DNA from: Gammaproteobacteria bacterium
GTDB lineage: Bacteria > Pseudomonadota > Gammaproteobacteria > Pseudomonadales > Cellvibrionaceae
DNA length: 24,387 nucleotides
Direction of reading: 5' to 3'
Assembly (NCBI GenBank): GCA_021151835.1
Contig: JAGKWO010000054.1
Coordinates: 1-24,387, forward strand
Shown: one piece after another, positions 8,137 through 16,247 of the stretch
Layout: each line of letters begins with the position of its first letter
Position numbering within the stretch: the first letter of the stretch is position 1
The notes under the pieces: model-generated
The model's database searches: none
What the model saw: the letters and a program-made list of their open reading frames with translations, nothing else
Told to the model about the DNA's origin: nothing
Position numbers and translations under genes: made by a program

Positions 8137-10056
8137 TTACCAGATACTCAAGCGTAACCAATGCCACAAATCATGGAACCAGATCCACCCCAGCGCGCGC
8201 GGTCCCACTCCGATCTTGCCCGTGCCCGTCATGCCCGGACGCAATATGTCCTTCCGGTTCGCAGCATCGATCAATTCCAGTTCAACGCGAAAATAATTGC
8301 GCCCTTCACGCACCTCACTGATCGGAGTAACGAGTTTTACACGGGTATTAAATATTTCAGTCGGCAAACCGCTGAGTTTTAATTCGCCCTCCTGCCCCGC
8401 TTGCACCAAGGCAATATCGCGTTCATCGACAAACAATTGCACCAGGTAATTCTGGTTTGTGGCAATTTCAAAGAGCACATCCCCTTGCTTTACCGGTGCA
8501 CCCCGTGTTTGGGAAATATCATCGGACACCACAATACCATCGCTCGGTGCCAATAATTGTGTGCGCGCCAATTGTTGGTCGAGGAGTTGCAACTGGATAT
8601 TGGCCTGATCCATTTGTGCGTTGGCAATAGCGGCTTCAACACGATTGGAATTGGCGAGTGCCGAATCATACGTTTGTCGATATTGCTGTGCCTGGCTGGC
8701 AACTTTCCGTCGCTCCAAACGCAGATCTTCATCGTTCAATTGGGCAAGCACAGCACCTTTTTTTACCTGGTCGCCCGGGCGCGCGGAAATAGTACCGAGG
8801 TAGGCATCTTGCGGGGAAACCACCAGATATTTCTCAGTGGTTTGCAAATTGGCATCAGCCGATAAGTGATAATTAACAGGCACAAATAACGCCACTACTA
8901 ATACCATCGCACTGACAACAATTAATTTCCTCCGCCAGGATTCCTGGCCCAGCAACCGTTGCAAGCGCGTTGCGGTTCGCTGTTTTAGCCCTTGCCACAG
9001 CCCGGCAGCTGCCTGTTGCCGCAACTGGATAATAGCGGCTGCATAATGCGTCGCCTGCTGCACCAACAATTCCTGGTCTGCATTCAAGGCGGTGCGTCGA
9101 TCCATTTCAATCGTCAGGGCACCGAGAATTTTATTGTCCTTGCGCAATAGAAAACTGCTAACTGCTTGTAGCTGTTGCGTGTGCAATAACTGCTGGTGCG
9201 CTTGTTTAACCAGCAGCGTGGGGGTATCAGGGGTGTGCACCTGCGGATCTGCCAGAGCAATGCAATCGATACGCACGCCCTGCTCCACCGCCTCCATCAT
9301 CGCTTCGGTAACCACCTGCATGGCTTGCGTGCGCTTATCAAAATTCGCTGAAAATGACACTGCTTCCAGTTGCAACTTTTTACGTTGCGCATCCAGCAAC
9401 CCGATACTCACCCGCGTTGCCTGTAATAATCCGGCAAGCAAGTTAACCAGTGTGATTGTTGTTTCCTGCAAGGAATTTTCTTTTAGCAAGCTCGCAGTGA
9501 GTTGCAATAACGACGTATTAAACGCTTCATTTAAAGGAATGGGGGGATGATCGGCAGATGCAGTTAACCCATCCGCTGCAACCGTAGTGGAAGGCGCAAC
9601 AGCTTCAGTGAGCGGTTGCAAAACCGGCGTGTCGGCCAGCAGCGATTGAATGATAAATTGCAACCAGAACTGCCCCGGTTTGAGCGATTTAAGCAGAGCC
9701 GGCAGTATTTTTTTGTCTGGCAATGATAGGTGCAGTACGAGCACGCCCCAAAACTGCTCATCAATTATTAGCGGATGTCCGAGCACATATTCGTGCGCTT
9801 CCAGCAATTCCAGATGCAAACGCTGCTTTTCCATTACCGGCTGGGTTGCCCTGCCTAACACGGCTTCATCTATATTCGCGTTGGGCCATCTGGCCAGAAC
9901 CTGGGCATTTCCCGCGGAACAGTTAACGAGCATGGCAGCATTGACATTGCCGAGGATTTGGCACTGCATGCTTAACCAGACTTTGAACACCTTTGACGAC
10001 TGCATAAGAAAGACTGTATAGGAATTGTTGTTTATCTTCTGAAGCTGCGGTTGCAT
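8137..10056 (-). CDS. GAF-domain HlyD-family membrane adaptor
   Basis: A 639-residue protein. Residues about 20-145 and 175-345 resemble two GAF-like sensory domains (the second is the clearer, LLQATRVSIGLLDAQRKKLQ...LGALTIEMDR). They are joined by an Ala/Pro/Thr linker and followed by a basic stretch and one membrane segment (about 378-394). The periplasmic part is HlyD-like: barrel-sandwich halves at about 411-440 (SPQDAYLGTISARPGDQVKK) and 500-530 (LLAPSDGIVVSDD), a helical hairpin at 441-499, and a beta-barrel to about 600. This layout puts the GAF part in the cytoplasm, so the protein could relay a cytoplasmic signal to a periplasmic adaptor assembly (inference). It is the first gene of the adaptor operon. 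The start is uncertain: ATG 10056 and ATG 10005 both lack a good Shine-Dalgarno. Confidence 0.82.
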   Translation of the reverse strand: MQPQLQKINNNSYTVFLMQSSKVFKVWLSMQCQILGNVNAAMLVNCSAGNAQVLARWPNANIDEAVLGRATQPVMEKQRLHLELLEAHEYVLGHPLIIDEQFWGVLVLHLSLPDKKILPALLKSLKPGQFWLQFIIQSLLADTPVLQPLTEAVAPSTTVAADGLTASADHPPIPLNEAFNTSLLQLTASLLKENSLQETTITLVNLLAGLLQATRVSIGLLDAQRKKLQLEAVSFSANFDKRTQAMQVVTEAMMEAVEQGVRIDCIALADPQVHTPDTPTLLVKQAHQQLLHTQQLQAVSSFLLRKDNKILGALTIEMDRRTALNADQELLVQQATHYAAAIIQLRQQAAAGLWQGLKQRTATRLQRLLGQESWRRKLIVVSAMVLVVALFVPVNYHLSADANLQTTEKYLVVSPQDAYLGTISARPGDQVKKGAVLAQLNDEDLRLERRKVASQAQQYRQTYDSALANSNRVEAAIANAQMDQANIQLQLLDQQLARTQLLAPSDGIVVSDDISQTRGAPVKQGDVLFEIATNQNYLVQLFVDERDIALVQAGQEGELKLSGLPTEIFNTRVKLVTPISEVREGRNYFRVELELIDAANRKDILRPGMTGTGKIGVGPRALGWIWFHDLWHWLRLSIW

Positions 10057-10079
10057 CGCGATTATTCATTGCGGCTTTA

Positions 10080-10111
10080 TCGCTGGAGTTTATTGATAAA
10101 AACCCCAGCGA
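10080..10111 (-). promoter_or_regulatory. Stem-loop in the leader of the GAF-HlyD gene
   Basis: TCGCTGG at 10080 pairs with CCAGCGA at 10105-10111. After one mismatch, GTTT and AAAC pair further inside, leaving an AT-rich loop. It lies 24 bp upstream of the start at 10056. A TTGACT (-35-like, minus strand, 10113-10118) abuts it, so it could be an operator, a leader hairpin or a weak terminator for the DUF1289 gene. There is no T-run, so a classical terminator is unlikely. Confidence 0.4.
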
Positions 10112-10232
10112 AAGTCAACAGCAAGTCTAGTTCTAATAACCCGGGAATGTATAACAAATCGCTTTTTATTTTAGGCTGCGCAGAGTAAACGAATCAGTTT
10201 TAAGACGCCAGTCGCAACTATAGACAGAGTTA

Positions 10233-10421
10233 TCACTGTCGCCATTTTTTCTGATATTCGCTACGACGTTGTTTGGCGCGCACAACAATCTCTTCCCTGG
10301 TGCGATTATCAACAGTTCCCCAGCGCGTAATTTCCCCCAGGCTGCGAAAACACCCCAGGCAAATATCGTCTTCATTCAAACAACAATTACGCACGCACGG
10401 GGATTCGACGACAGATTCCAC
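10233..10421 (-). CDS. DUF1289 family small Cys-rich protein
   Basis: A 62-residue protein starting at GTG 10421, with AAGGTAG well placed upstream. It reads SPCVRNCCLN...CLGCFRSLGEITRW, the DUF1289 pattern: cysteines at 9, 13, 21 and 24 (plus an extra Cys14), then the conserved GR.L.EI..W stretch. The four cysteines could bind zinc or an iron-sulfur cluster, but the molecular role of the family is not established to my knowledge. It is 176 bp upstream of the GAF-HlyD gene on the same strand, so it may be co-transcribed, but nothing in its sequence links it to export. Confidence 0.8.
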   Translation of the reverse strand: MESVVESPCVRNCCLNEDDICLGCFRSLGEITRWGTVDNRTREEIVVRAKQRRSEYQKKWRQ

Positions 10422-10642
10422 AATTCACTACCTTTTTTATGACTCAATAATATAAACAATACGCATAGCTAATTATTTCAGCGCAAGCTGTCACTTTTTA
10501 AGAATTTTTATCAGCCAGAATCTACACTCATCTGAAATTGCCTTGGATGCTAGCCGGCAAGTTTAACGCGTCAACACCTGTTTGGCAGGTAGTGACAACA
10601 TTGGTGGAGAAATAATCTCAAGGGTTATGGACTAAATGAGAT

Positions 10643-12793
10643 ATGCACGAAACTGAACGTTTTAATACTGGTTATGCCCTGCCACCTATATTAATTGCGG
10701 GCTTTTTGCTTGCACTGGGCATTGGTGTACTAATTACCTGGCACGCGCCCCATGCCCTGTCAGTGATTTATCCCTACATCACCCTTATGACTTACAACAC
10801 CGCAATAGGTATCATCACTTGCGGCTTGGGTTTATACGCCGTCCTTTTTGCCCATCGCGCGCTGCTATTCGTATGTTGCTTCATTTTATTTGCAATCGCC
10901 ACGCTCACAATCCTGGATATTATCGTCGGTATTCCCTTGAATACCACTAACTGGTTTATCGTGTTGCTTAATGAACCACCTGCACATACCCGGCCTATGT
11001 CGCCGGTAAGCAGCGCAGCATTTTTATTAGCATCCTTTACATTATTTTTTGCCATACACCCACACGGTGTGCGCAGCATAGTAGCCACGCTGTTAAGTTT
11101 GCTGATTTTCTCCACAGCAGTATCCACTGTGATCAGCCAGGAATTTGGTTTATTCCCCAGCTTTGCCTGGATGGGAATAAAAATGTCACCGCAAACAGCG
11201 ATAAGCCTGATCGCTTTTTCCTCCGGCATTTTTATCTTGCGCTATCGAGCAGCAATTGCGGCCTTCAACCGCTTGAGCTTTTTTAACCGGCTGGCGACCG
11301 GTTTTATTTTTATGACTTTATTGTTTGTGGGGATCGGCTCAATTGGCTTGTTGCAAATTAACAATGTTGCCAACATCTCACAAAAACTTTACCAGGGGCC
11401 ATTACAGGCCAGCAACGCTTCCCTGCGCATTAAAAATGATATCGCCAGCTTGAACCGTGCTATCAAGGATGTGGCAATTAATCCCGACCTGATGAACGAA
11501 AAAAATATTCCACTTGAGATCGATAAAATGGAAGCGCGCATGGCCGCCGAGTTACGCATCATAGAACGCGAACATATAGGCCAAGCCGACATAAACCGAT
11601 TCAAAAGCCTTTTTAGCGATTGGAAAATTGTAATCCGCACTATTCACCAGCAATTGGCATCCGGGGATGTGGAGGGTTACCGGAAAATCGCGTTAAACCA
11701 AATCCAGAATACCACTATGACGCTGGAAAGCTTGTGCGATCACATGATGGTCGAAGCACAGGAGCAGATGCGCCTGTTGAATGAGCAAGCAATTCTCACG
11801 CGTGATCACTCCGCTAATTTGATGTTTGTCGTTATCCTCGGTTTTTTGCTGGCAGGTATTGTCGCGGCCGGGTTGATCACCCGCAGTTTAAGCTGGCAAT
11901 TGCAAGAAATTCGCCGGGCAATGCTCTCGATATCAACCGGCAATACGCGCACCGAAATTCCTTTTTACGATCATCCCCATGAAATTGGCGATATGGCCAA
12001 AACCTTGAAAATTTTTGCCCACAATATTGACGAGCGAAACAGATCCAACGAATTGCTGGCACAACATCAACAAGATTTGGAGAAATCCAATCACCGGCTC
12101 GCACTAACCAATAAAGAACTGGAAACATTTGCGTATGTTGCTTCCCACGATTTGAAATCCCCCTTGCGCGGAATTGCGCAACTTTCCACCTGGATTGAAG
12201 AGGATCTTGAAGAAAAGGAATTTGATGAAGTGGATAAACATACAACGATGTTACGCAATCGTATCCAGCGCATGGAAAAATTGCTGGATGATATGTTGAT
12301 TTTTTATCGCGCAGGAAAAGTTGATGGAAAAACAATAAGTGTCAATGTTGCGCATATGGCAAGCGAGTTATTCGAAATTCAAAACACCAAACCCGGCATA
12401 CGCCTGGAATTGGGTGATAACTTGCCTGAATTCGAAACACTCGGCACTCCGTTTGAACAAATACTGCGTAACCTGTTGTCCAATGCACTCAAACACCATG
12501 ATCGCGACCAGGGCGTTATTCGCATTGATAGTGAAGACATTAATAGCCAGTTTTATGCATTCAGTGTGAGCGATGACGGCCCGGGTATTCCTGAAAAATT
12601 CCAGGAGCGGGTCTTTGGTATGTTCCAGACATTGAAACCGCGCGACGAACTGGAAGGTAGCGGTATGGGCCTGGCATTGATAAAAAAACTGGTAGAAACC
12701 TATGGTGGAACGATCAACGTATTTTCCGCAGGGCGCGGTTGCCGTTTTTCATTCACCTGGCCAAAAGTCATTAAGGAGAGGGCAAGTTTATGA
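10643..12793 (+). CDS. Membrane sensor histidine kinase (multi-TM + 4-helix sensor + HAMP)
   Basis: A 716-residue kinase. The N-terminus has about six membrane segments (14-32, 40-70, 73-93, 122-139, 146-162, 182-199). A further segment at 216-236 begins a second sensory unit: a helical extracytoplasmic region (237-392) like the four-helix-bundle of chemoreceptors, a membrane segment at 393-413 and HAMP at about 414-466. HisKA follows, with FAYVASHDLKSPLRGI and phospho-acceptor His502. The ATPase domain has the N-box (LRNLLSNALKHH, about 608-619), DDGPGIP (644-650) and GSGMGLALI (672-680). The H-box type resembles phytochrome-associated kinases, which pair with Rcp1-like receivers like the next gene, but no chromophore domain is present. 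Its stop overlaps the next start as ATGA, so the two are translationally coupled. The ligand is unknown. Confidence 0.88.
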   Translation: MHETERFNTGYALPPILIAGFLLALGIGVLITWHAPHALSVIYPYITLMTYNTAIGIITCGLGLYAVLFAHRALLFVCCFILFAIATLTILDIIVGIPLNTTNWFIVLLNEPPAHTRPMSPVSSAAFLLASFTLFFAIHPHGVRSIVATLLSLLIFSTAVSTVISQEFGLFPSFAWMGIKMSPQTAISLIAFSSGIFILRYRAAIAAFNRLSFFNRLATGFIFMTLLFVGIGSIGLLQINNVANISQKLYQGPLQASNASLRIKNDIASLNRAIKDVAINPDLMNEKNIPLEIDKMEARMAAELRIIEREHIGQADINRFKSLFSDWKIVIRTIHQQLASGDVEGYRKIALNQIQNTTMTLESLCDHMMVEAQEQMRLLNEQAILTRDHSANLMFVVILGFLLAGIVAAGLITRSLSWQLQEIRRAMLSISTGNTRTEIPFYDHPHEIGDMAKTLKIFAHNIDERNRSNELLAQHQQDLEKSNHRLALTNKELETFAYVASHDLKSPLRGIAQLSTWIEEDLEEKEFDEVDKHTTMLRNRIQRMEKLLDDMLIFYRAGKVDGKTISVNVAHMASELFEIQNTKPGIRLELGDNLPEFETLGTPFEQILRNLLSNALKHHDRDQGVIRIDSEDINSQFYAFSVSDDGPGIPEKFQERVFGMFQTLKPRDELEGSGMGLALIKKLVETYGGTINVFSAGRGCRFSFTWPKVIKERASL

Positions 12794-13248
12794 TTGATAG
12801 ATTACATCCACCGGGCCAAAACGACGCGTTCCGCACGGTTAGCCTGTTAATTGTCGATGACGACGATATTGATGCAACGGCGTTGCGGCGCGCCTTGCAT
12901 AAACTCAAATTATTAAATCCCCTTTATCGCGCCAAAGATGGTTTGGAGGCCCTCGAAATATTGCGTAATGGCGAAATACCCGGTCCATACATTATTTTGT
13001 TGGATATCAATATGCCGCGCATGAATGGCATTGAGTTTCTGGAGGTGTTACGCGCAGATCCGGAACTAACCCATGCGATTGTATTCGTATTAACAACGTC
13101 AAAGTCGGATGAAGACATTATCGCAGCCTACCGCGAACACGTTGCCGGCTATTTGCTTAAGCAACGTATGGACAGTGATTTTTTACAGGTAGTCGGGTTG
13201 CTGGACCATTACTGGAAAGTCATTGAATTGCCGGTTAAAGAAACATAA
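12790..13248 (+). CDS. Stand-alone response regulator (Rcp1-like receiver)
   Basis: A 152-residue single receiver domain without an output domain. The acidic pocket is DDDD at 23-26, the phospho-acceptor is Asp72 in LLDINMPRMNG, the conserved Thr is in VLTTS (102-103), and the Lys is in GYLLKQ (124). The insertion NGEIPGPY before the Asp strand is typical of Rcp1-like receivers that partner phytochrome-type kinases. It overlaps the kinase gene by 4 bp and is 25 bp from the GGDEF/EAL gene, so it probably carries the signal from the kinase, perhaps in a phosphorelay shared with the next protein's receiver (inference). Confidence 0.9.
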   Translation: MIDRLHPPGQNDAFRTVSLLIVDDDDIDATALRRALHKLKLLNPLYRAKDGLEALEILRNGEIPGPYIILLDINMPRMNGIEFLEVLRADPELTHAIVFVLTTSKSDEDIIAAYREHVAGYLLKQRMDSDFLQVVGLLDHYWKVIELPVKET

Positions 13249-13273
13249 CACTTTGGTGGAGGGGTAAAACTGC

Positions 13274-15031
13274 ATGAAGCTGTTGCTAATCGATGACAAT
13301 GACCTGGATCGCCAGGCGATCATCCGTACCTTTCGTAAAACGGAATGGGATATCACCATTTCCCAGGCATGCTCGGCTGCAGAAGGATTGGAACAGTTTG
13401 ATAGCAACGACTTTGATGCGGTGTTACTGGATTATCGCTTACCCGATATTGATGGCCTGGAAGTGCTCCAGCTACTGAATAAACATCCGCAACACCATGC
13501 CGCCGTAATTATCCTCACCGGCGCCAGCGCCGACGAAGAGCTGGAGCGCGAATTTATTGAAGCCGGTGCACAAGATGTTTTATTCAAATCGGAAATTGCC
13601 CATAAGCATTTAACACGCGCGATTACCCATGCGCGCTCGCGCCATATGCTCGAACGGCAATTACAGGAAAGCCACCAGCGCTTGCGTGCGCTGGCTGAAA
13701 ATGATTCGCTCACCGGTTTGGCCAATCGCTATTATTTTGATGAAAGCTTGCGCGCCGCTATTCCCCGCGCAAAACGCCAGAGCGATCAACTCGCACTACT
13801 TTTTCTCGACCTGGATAATTTTAAAATTATCAACGATAGCCTCGGGCATATTATCGGCGACCAGGTATTAAAAGAAGTCGCCCAGCGCTTGTTGCGGGTG
13901 GTACGGGCGGGCGATATTGTCTGCCGTTTGGGGGGCGATGAATTCGCGGTATTGGCCCATAATTTTGATTCGCAGGAAGCGATCAGCCAACTCGCGCAAC
14001 GCATCCTGGATGATTTGCGCAAGCCCATTATTATCGGCAAATTTGAAAATACCATCTCGACCAGTATCGGTATCGCTACCTACCCTGATGCTGGCAAATC
14101 TGCCAGCGATTTACTGAAAGCGGCTGACCTGGCGATGTATCGCGCAAAACACGATGGCCGCAATAATTACCAGTTTTTTTCCCAAACCATGCAAGCGCAA
14201 ATGCAAGAGCGCATTCGCCTGGAAAAGGAACTGCGCAGCCTGATTCCCACAGATCATTTTATTTTGTTTTACCAACCGATTGTCGATGCGCAAACCTTTG
14301 AAATTTGCGGTGCGGAAGGTTTGATTCGCTGGGATCATCCCGAGCGCGGGATATTGCCACCCGCTGCATTTATCGGACTTGCCGAAGAAATTGGTCTGAT
14401 TGGCGAAATAGATTCCAAGAGCCGCTTGAAAGCGTGCCAGCAAATTGCGCGCTGGCGCCAGGAAGGCCTGGTGAATGACAATTTCAATATGAAATTTAAT
14501 GTATGCGCGCAACTGCTGACCGATGAAGATCTTTACGAAAATATTATTAAAGATCTCGACCGAACCGGAGTGCCTGGCCGTTGTGTAAGCCTGGAAATTA
14601 CTGAATCCGTTTTGATTGAAAATTTACAACGCACAGCGCTACAGCTGCGAAAAATGCTGGATTACGGTATTGAAATCGCCGTTGATGATTTCGGCACCGG
14701 TTATTCATCCATGGCCTATTTAAAAGAGTTGCCGGCGAAAACCCTGAAAATTGATCGCACCTTTGTCATGGGTGTGCCGGAAAATGCAGCGGATTGCCGC
14801 ATCTTGCGCGCAATGATTATTTTTGCAAAAAGCCTGGATTTAACGGTAGTTGTAGAAGGCGTGGAGACCCGCGAACAGGCACGCATTTGCCGCGATTATG
14901 GTGCAGATTTATTACAGGGCTATCTCTTCTCAAAACCCCTATCCCCTACCGCATTTGAGCAATTATTGCGCGAACACAGCGCTGCTGAATGGAACAAGCA
15001 TATTTCCGTCCTGGGTGCACTGGCTGGTTAA
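13274..15031 (+). CDS. REC-GGDEF-EAL cyclic-di-GMP enzyme
   Basis: A 585-residue protein with a strong GGAGGGG ribosome site before ATG 13274. The receiver domain (1-120) has its phospho-acceptor at Asp53. The GGDEF domain (about 138-300) has an intact GGDEF at 220-224 and an RxxD inhibitory site (RAGD, 211-214) five residues before it. The EAL domain (about 320-570) has EGL at 348-350 in place of EAL, and keeps FNVCAQL, EITES (441-445), DDFGTGYSS (471-479), LKID (491-494), VVEGVET and QGY. The Glu of ExL is the catalytic one, so phosphodiesterase activity is likely retained. Cyclase and phosphodiesterase may therefore both work, switched by receiver phosphorylation. Cyclic-di-GMP commonly controls adhesion, which fits the divergent adhesin block. 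Confidence 0.93.
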   Translation: MKLLLIDDNDLDRQAIIRTFRKTEWDITISQACSAAEGLEQFDSNDFDAVLLDYRLPDIDGLEVLQLLNKHPQHHAAVIILTGASADEELEREFIEAGAQDVLFKSEIAHKHLTRAITHARSRHMLERQLQESHQRLRALAENDSLTGLANRYYFDESLRAAIPRAKRQSDQLALLFLDLDNFKIINDSLGHIIGDQVLKEVAQRLLRVVRAGDIVCRLGGDEFAVLAHNFDSQEAISQLAQRILDDLRKPIIIGKFENTISTSIGIATYPDAGKSASDLLKAADLAMYRAKHDGRNNYQFFSQTMQAQMQERIRLEKELRSLIPTDHFILFYQPIVDAQTFEICGAEGLIRWDHPERGILPPAAFIGLAEEIGLIGEIDSKSRLKACQQIARWRQEGLVNDNFNMKFNVCAQLLTDEDLYENIIKDLDRTGVPGRCVSLEITESVLIENLQRTALQLRKMLDYGIEIAVDDFGTGYSSMAYLKELPAKTLKIDRTFVMGVPENAADCRILRAMIIFAKSLDLTVVVEGVETREQARICRDYGADLLQGYLFSKPLSPTAFEQLLREHSAAEWNKHISVLGALAG

Positions 15032-15104
15032 GCATCAACCCGTCAGTGCATCTGCAGCAACGCCATATAGGCAAAGCTAATACAACACATTGAACGAGAC
15101 AATT

Positions 15105-15133
15105 TTGCGCGATCATTGTGATTGGCCTATTAT
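15105..15133 (+). promoter_or_regulatory. Sigma-70-type promoter for trxB
   Basis: TTGCGC at 15105-15110 and TATTAT at 15128-15133 are separated by exactly 17 bp. The -10 matches the consensus in 5 of 6 positions and the -35 only in the TTG. It is about 90 bp upstream of the trxB start and downstream of the GGDEF/EAL stop, giving trxB its own transcription. Confidence 0.55.
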
Positions 15134-15221
15134 GCCCCCACATCCGGCAACACGCGTTAAGCCAATCCTTTACGCATCCGACTTTCAAGTATCCAACATT
15201 GGCATATATCAAGGATCTCCT

Positions 15222-16172
15222 ATGAGTGAAGTACAACACCATCAATTAATTATTCTTGGCTCCGGCCCTGCGGGTTACACCGCCGCGATTTATGCCGCCC
15301 GTGCCAACCTCAAACCGGTGGTGATTACCGGTATGCAACAAGGCGGTCAATTAACCACCACTACCGAAGTAGAAAACTGGCCTGGTGGTGTGCACGATCT
15401 GCAAGGCCCGGATTTGATGGTCCAGATGCAGCAACACGCCGAGCGTTTTGATACCCAGATTATTTTTGACCACATCCATGAAACGGTACTGACCGAGCGC
15501 CCGTTCAAGTTAATTGGTTCCAATACCTACACCTGTGACGCCTTGATTATTTCTACCGGTGCCTCTGCCCAATACCTGGGTTTGCCGTCTGAAGAGGCGT
15601 TCATGGGTAAAGGTGTGAGCGCTTGTGCAACCTGTGATGGATTTTTCTATCGCGGCCAAAAAGTTGCTGTGGTGGGGGGTGGTAACACCGCTGTGGAAGA
15701 AGCGCTTTATTTGTCTAACATCGCGAGTGAAGTAACGTTAATCCACCGTCGCGACAAGCTTAAATCCGAAAAGATTTTGCAAGACAAACTCTTTGCCAAA
15801 GCCGCAACCGGAAATATCAAGCTGCTGTGGAACCACCAATTGGAAGAAGTATTGGGTAATGATTCCGGAGTAACCGGGTTGCGCGTGAAAAGTACGGTTG
15901 ATGGCGCGGTTCAGGACCTTGATATCGCTGGCGTCTTTATCGCCATTGGCCATAAACCCAACACGGATATTTTTGAAGGCCAATTGGATATGCATAATGG
16001 CTACATCAAAGTGAAAAGCGGATTGGAAGGCAATGCCACCGCAACCAATATTCCCGGTGTGTTTGCGGCGGGTGATGTTGCGGACCACATTTATCGCCAG
16101 GCAATTACATCGTCAGGCGCAGGTTGTATGGCCGCACTCGATGCCGAAAAATATCTGGATGATTTGAAGTAA
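15222..16172 (+). CDS. trxB: Thioredoxin reductase
   Basis: A 316-residue flavoenzyme that transfers electrons from NADPH to thioredoxin in the cytoplasm. The FAD-binding GSGPAG lies at 13-18, the redox pair CATC at Cys135/Cys138, and the NADPH-binding VGGGNTAVEEA at about 151-161, followed by HRRD. The C-terminal FAD motif is GVFAAGDVAD. Length and motif order match bacterial TrxB. ATG 15222 is chosen because AAGGA lies 6 bp upstream and MSEVQHHQLIILGSG is the usual N-terminus; an in-frame TTG at 15090 would add an unconserved stretch. Confidence 0.97.
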   Translation: MSEVQHHQLIILGSGPAGYTAAIYAARANLKPVVITGMQQGGQLTTTTEVENWPGGVHDLQGPDLMVQMQQHAERFDTQIIFDHIHETVLTERPFKLIGSNTYTCDALIISTGASAQYLGLPSEEAFMGKGVSACATCDGFFYRGQKVAVVGGGNTAVEEALYLSNIASEVTLIHRRDKLKSEKILQDKLFAKAATGNIKLLWNHQLEEVLGNDSGVTGLRVKSTVDGAVQDLDIAGVFIAIGHKPNTDIFEGQLDMHNGYIKVKSGLEGNATATNIPGVFAAGDVADHIYRQAITSSGAGCMAALDAEKYLDDLK

Positions 16173-16196
16173 GCAAAATTTCAATGCAAGTGTTGT

Positions 16197-16232
16197 AAAA
16201 AAAATGGGCGATCATTGATCGCCCATTTTTTT
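16197..16232. terminator. Bidirectional intrinsic terminator between trxB and lipoprotein gene
   Basis: ATGGGCGAT (16204-16212), loop CATTG, ATCGCCCAT (16218-16226). It is flanked by an A-run on the left and a T-run on the right, so it ends both the trxB transcript and the convergent lipoprotein transcript. Confidence 0.93.
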
Positions 16233-16247
16233 GCTTGTGCAACTATT

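Noticed and set aside
10166..10375. 69-codon minus-strand frame overlapping the DUF1289 gene
   Set aside because: It is out of frame with the recognisable DUF1289 cysteine pattern and has no domain of its own.
15090..15221. N-terminal extension of TrxB from a TTG
   Set aside because: It covers the promoter and lacks a ribosome site; the ATG at 15222 has AAGGA and starts the conserved N-terminus.
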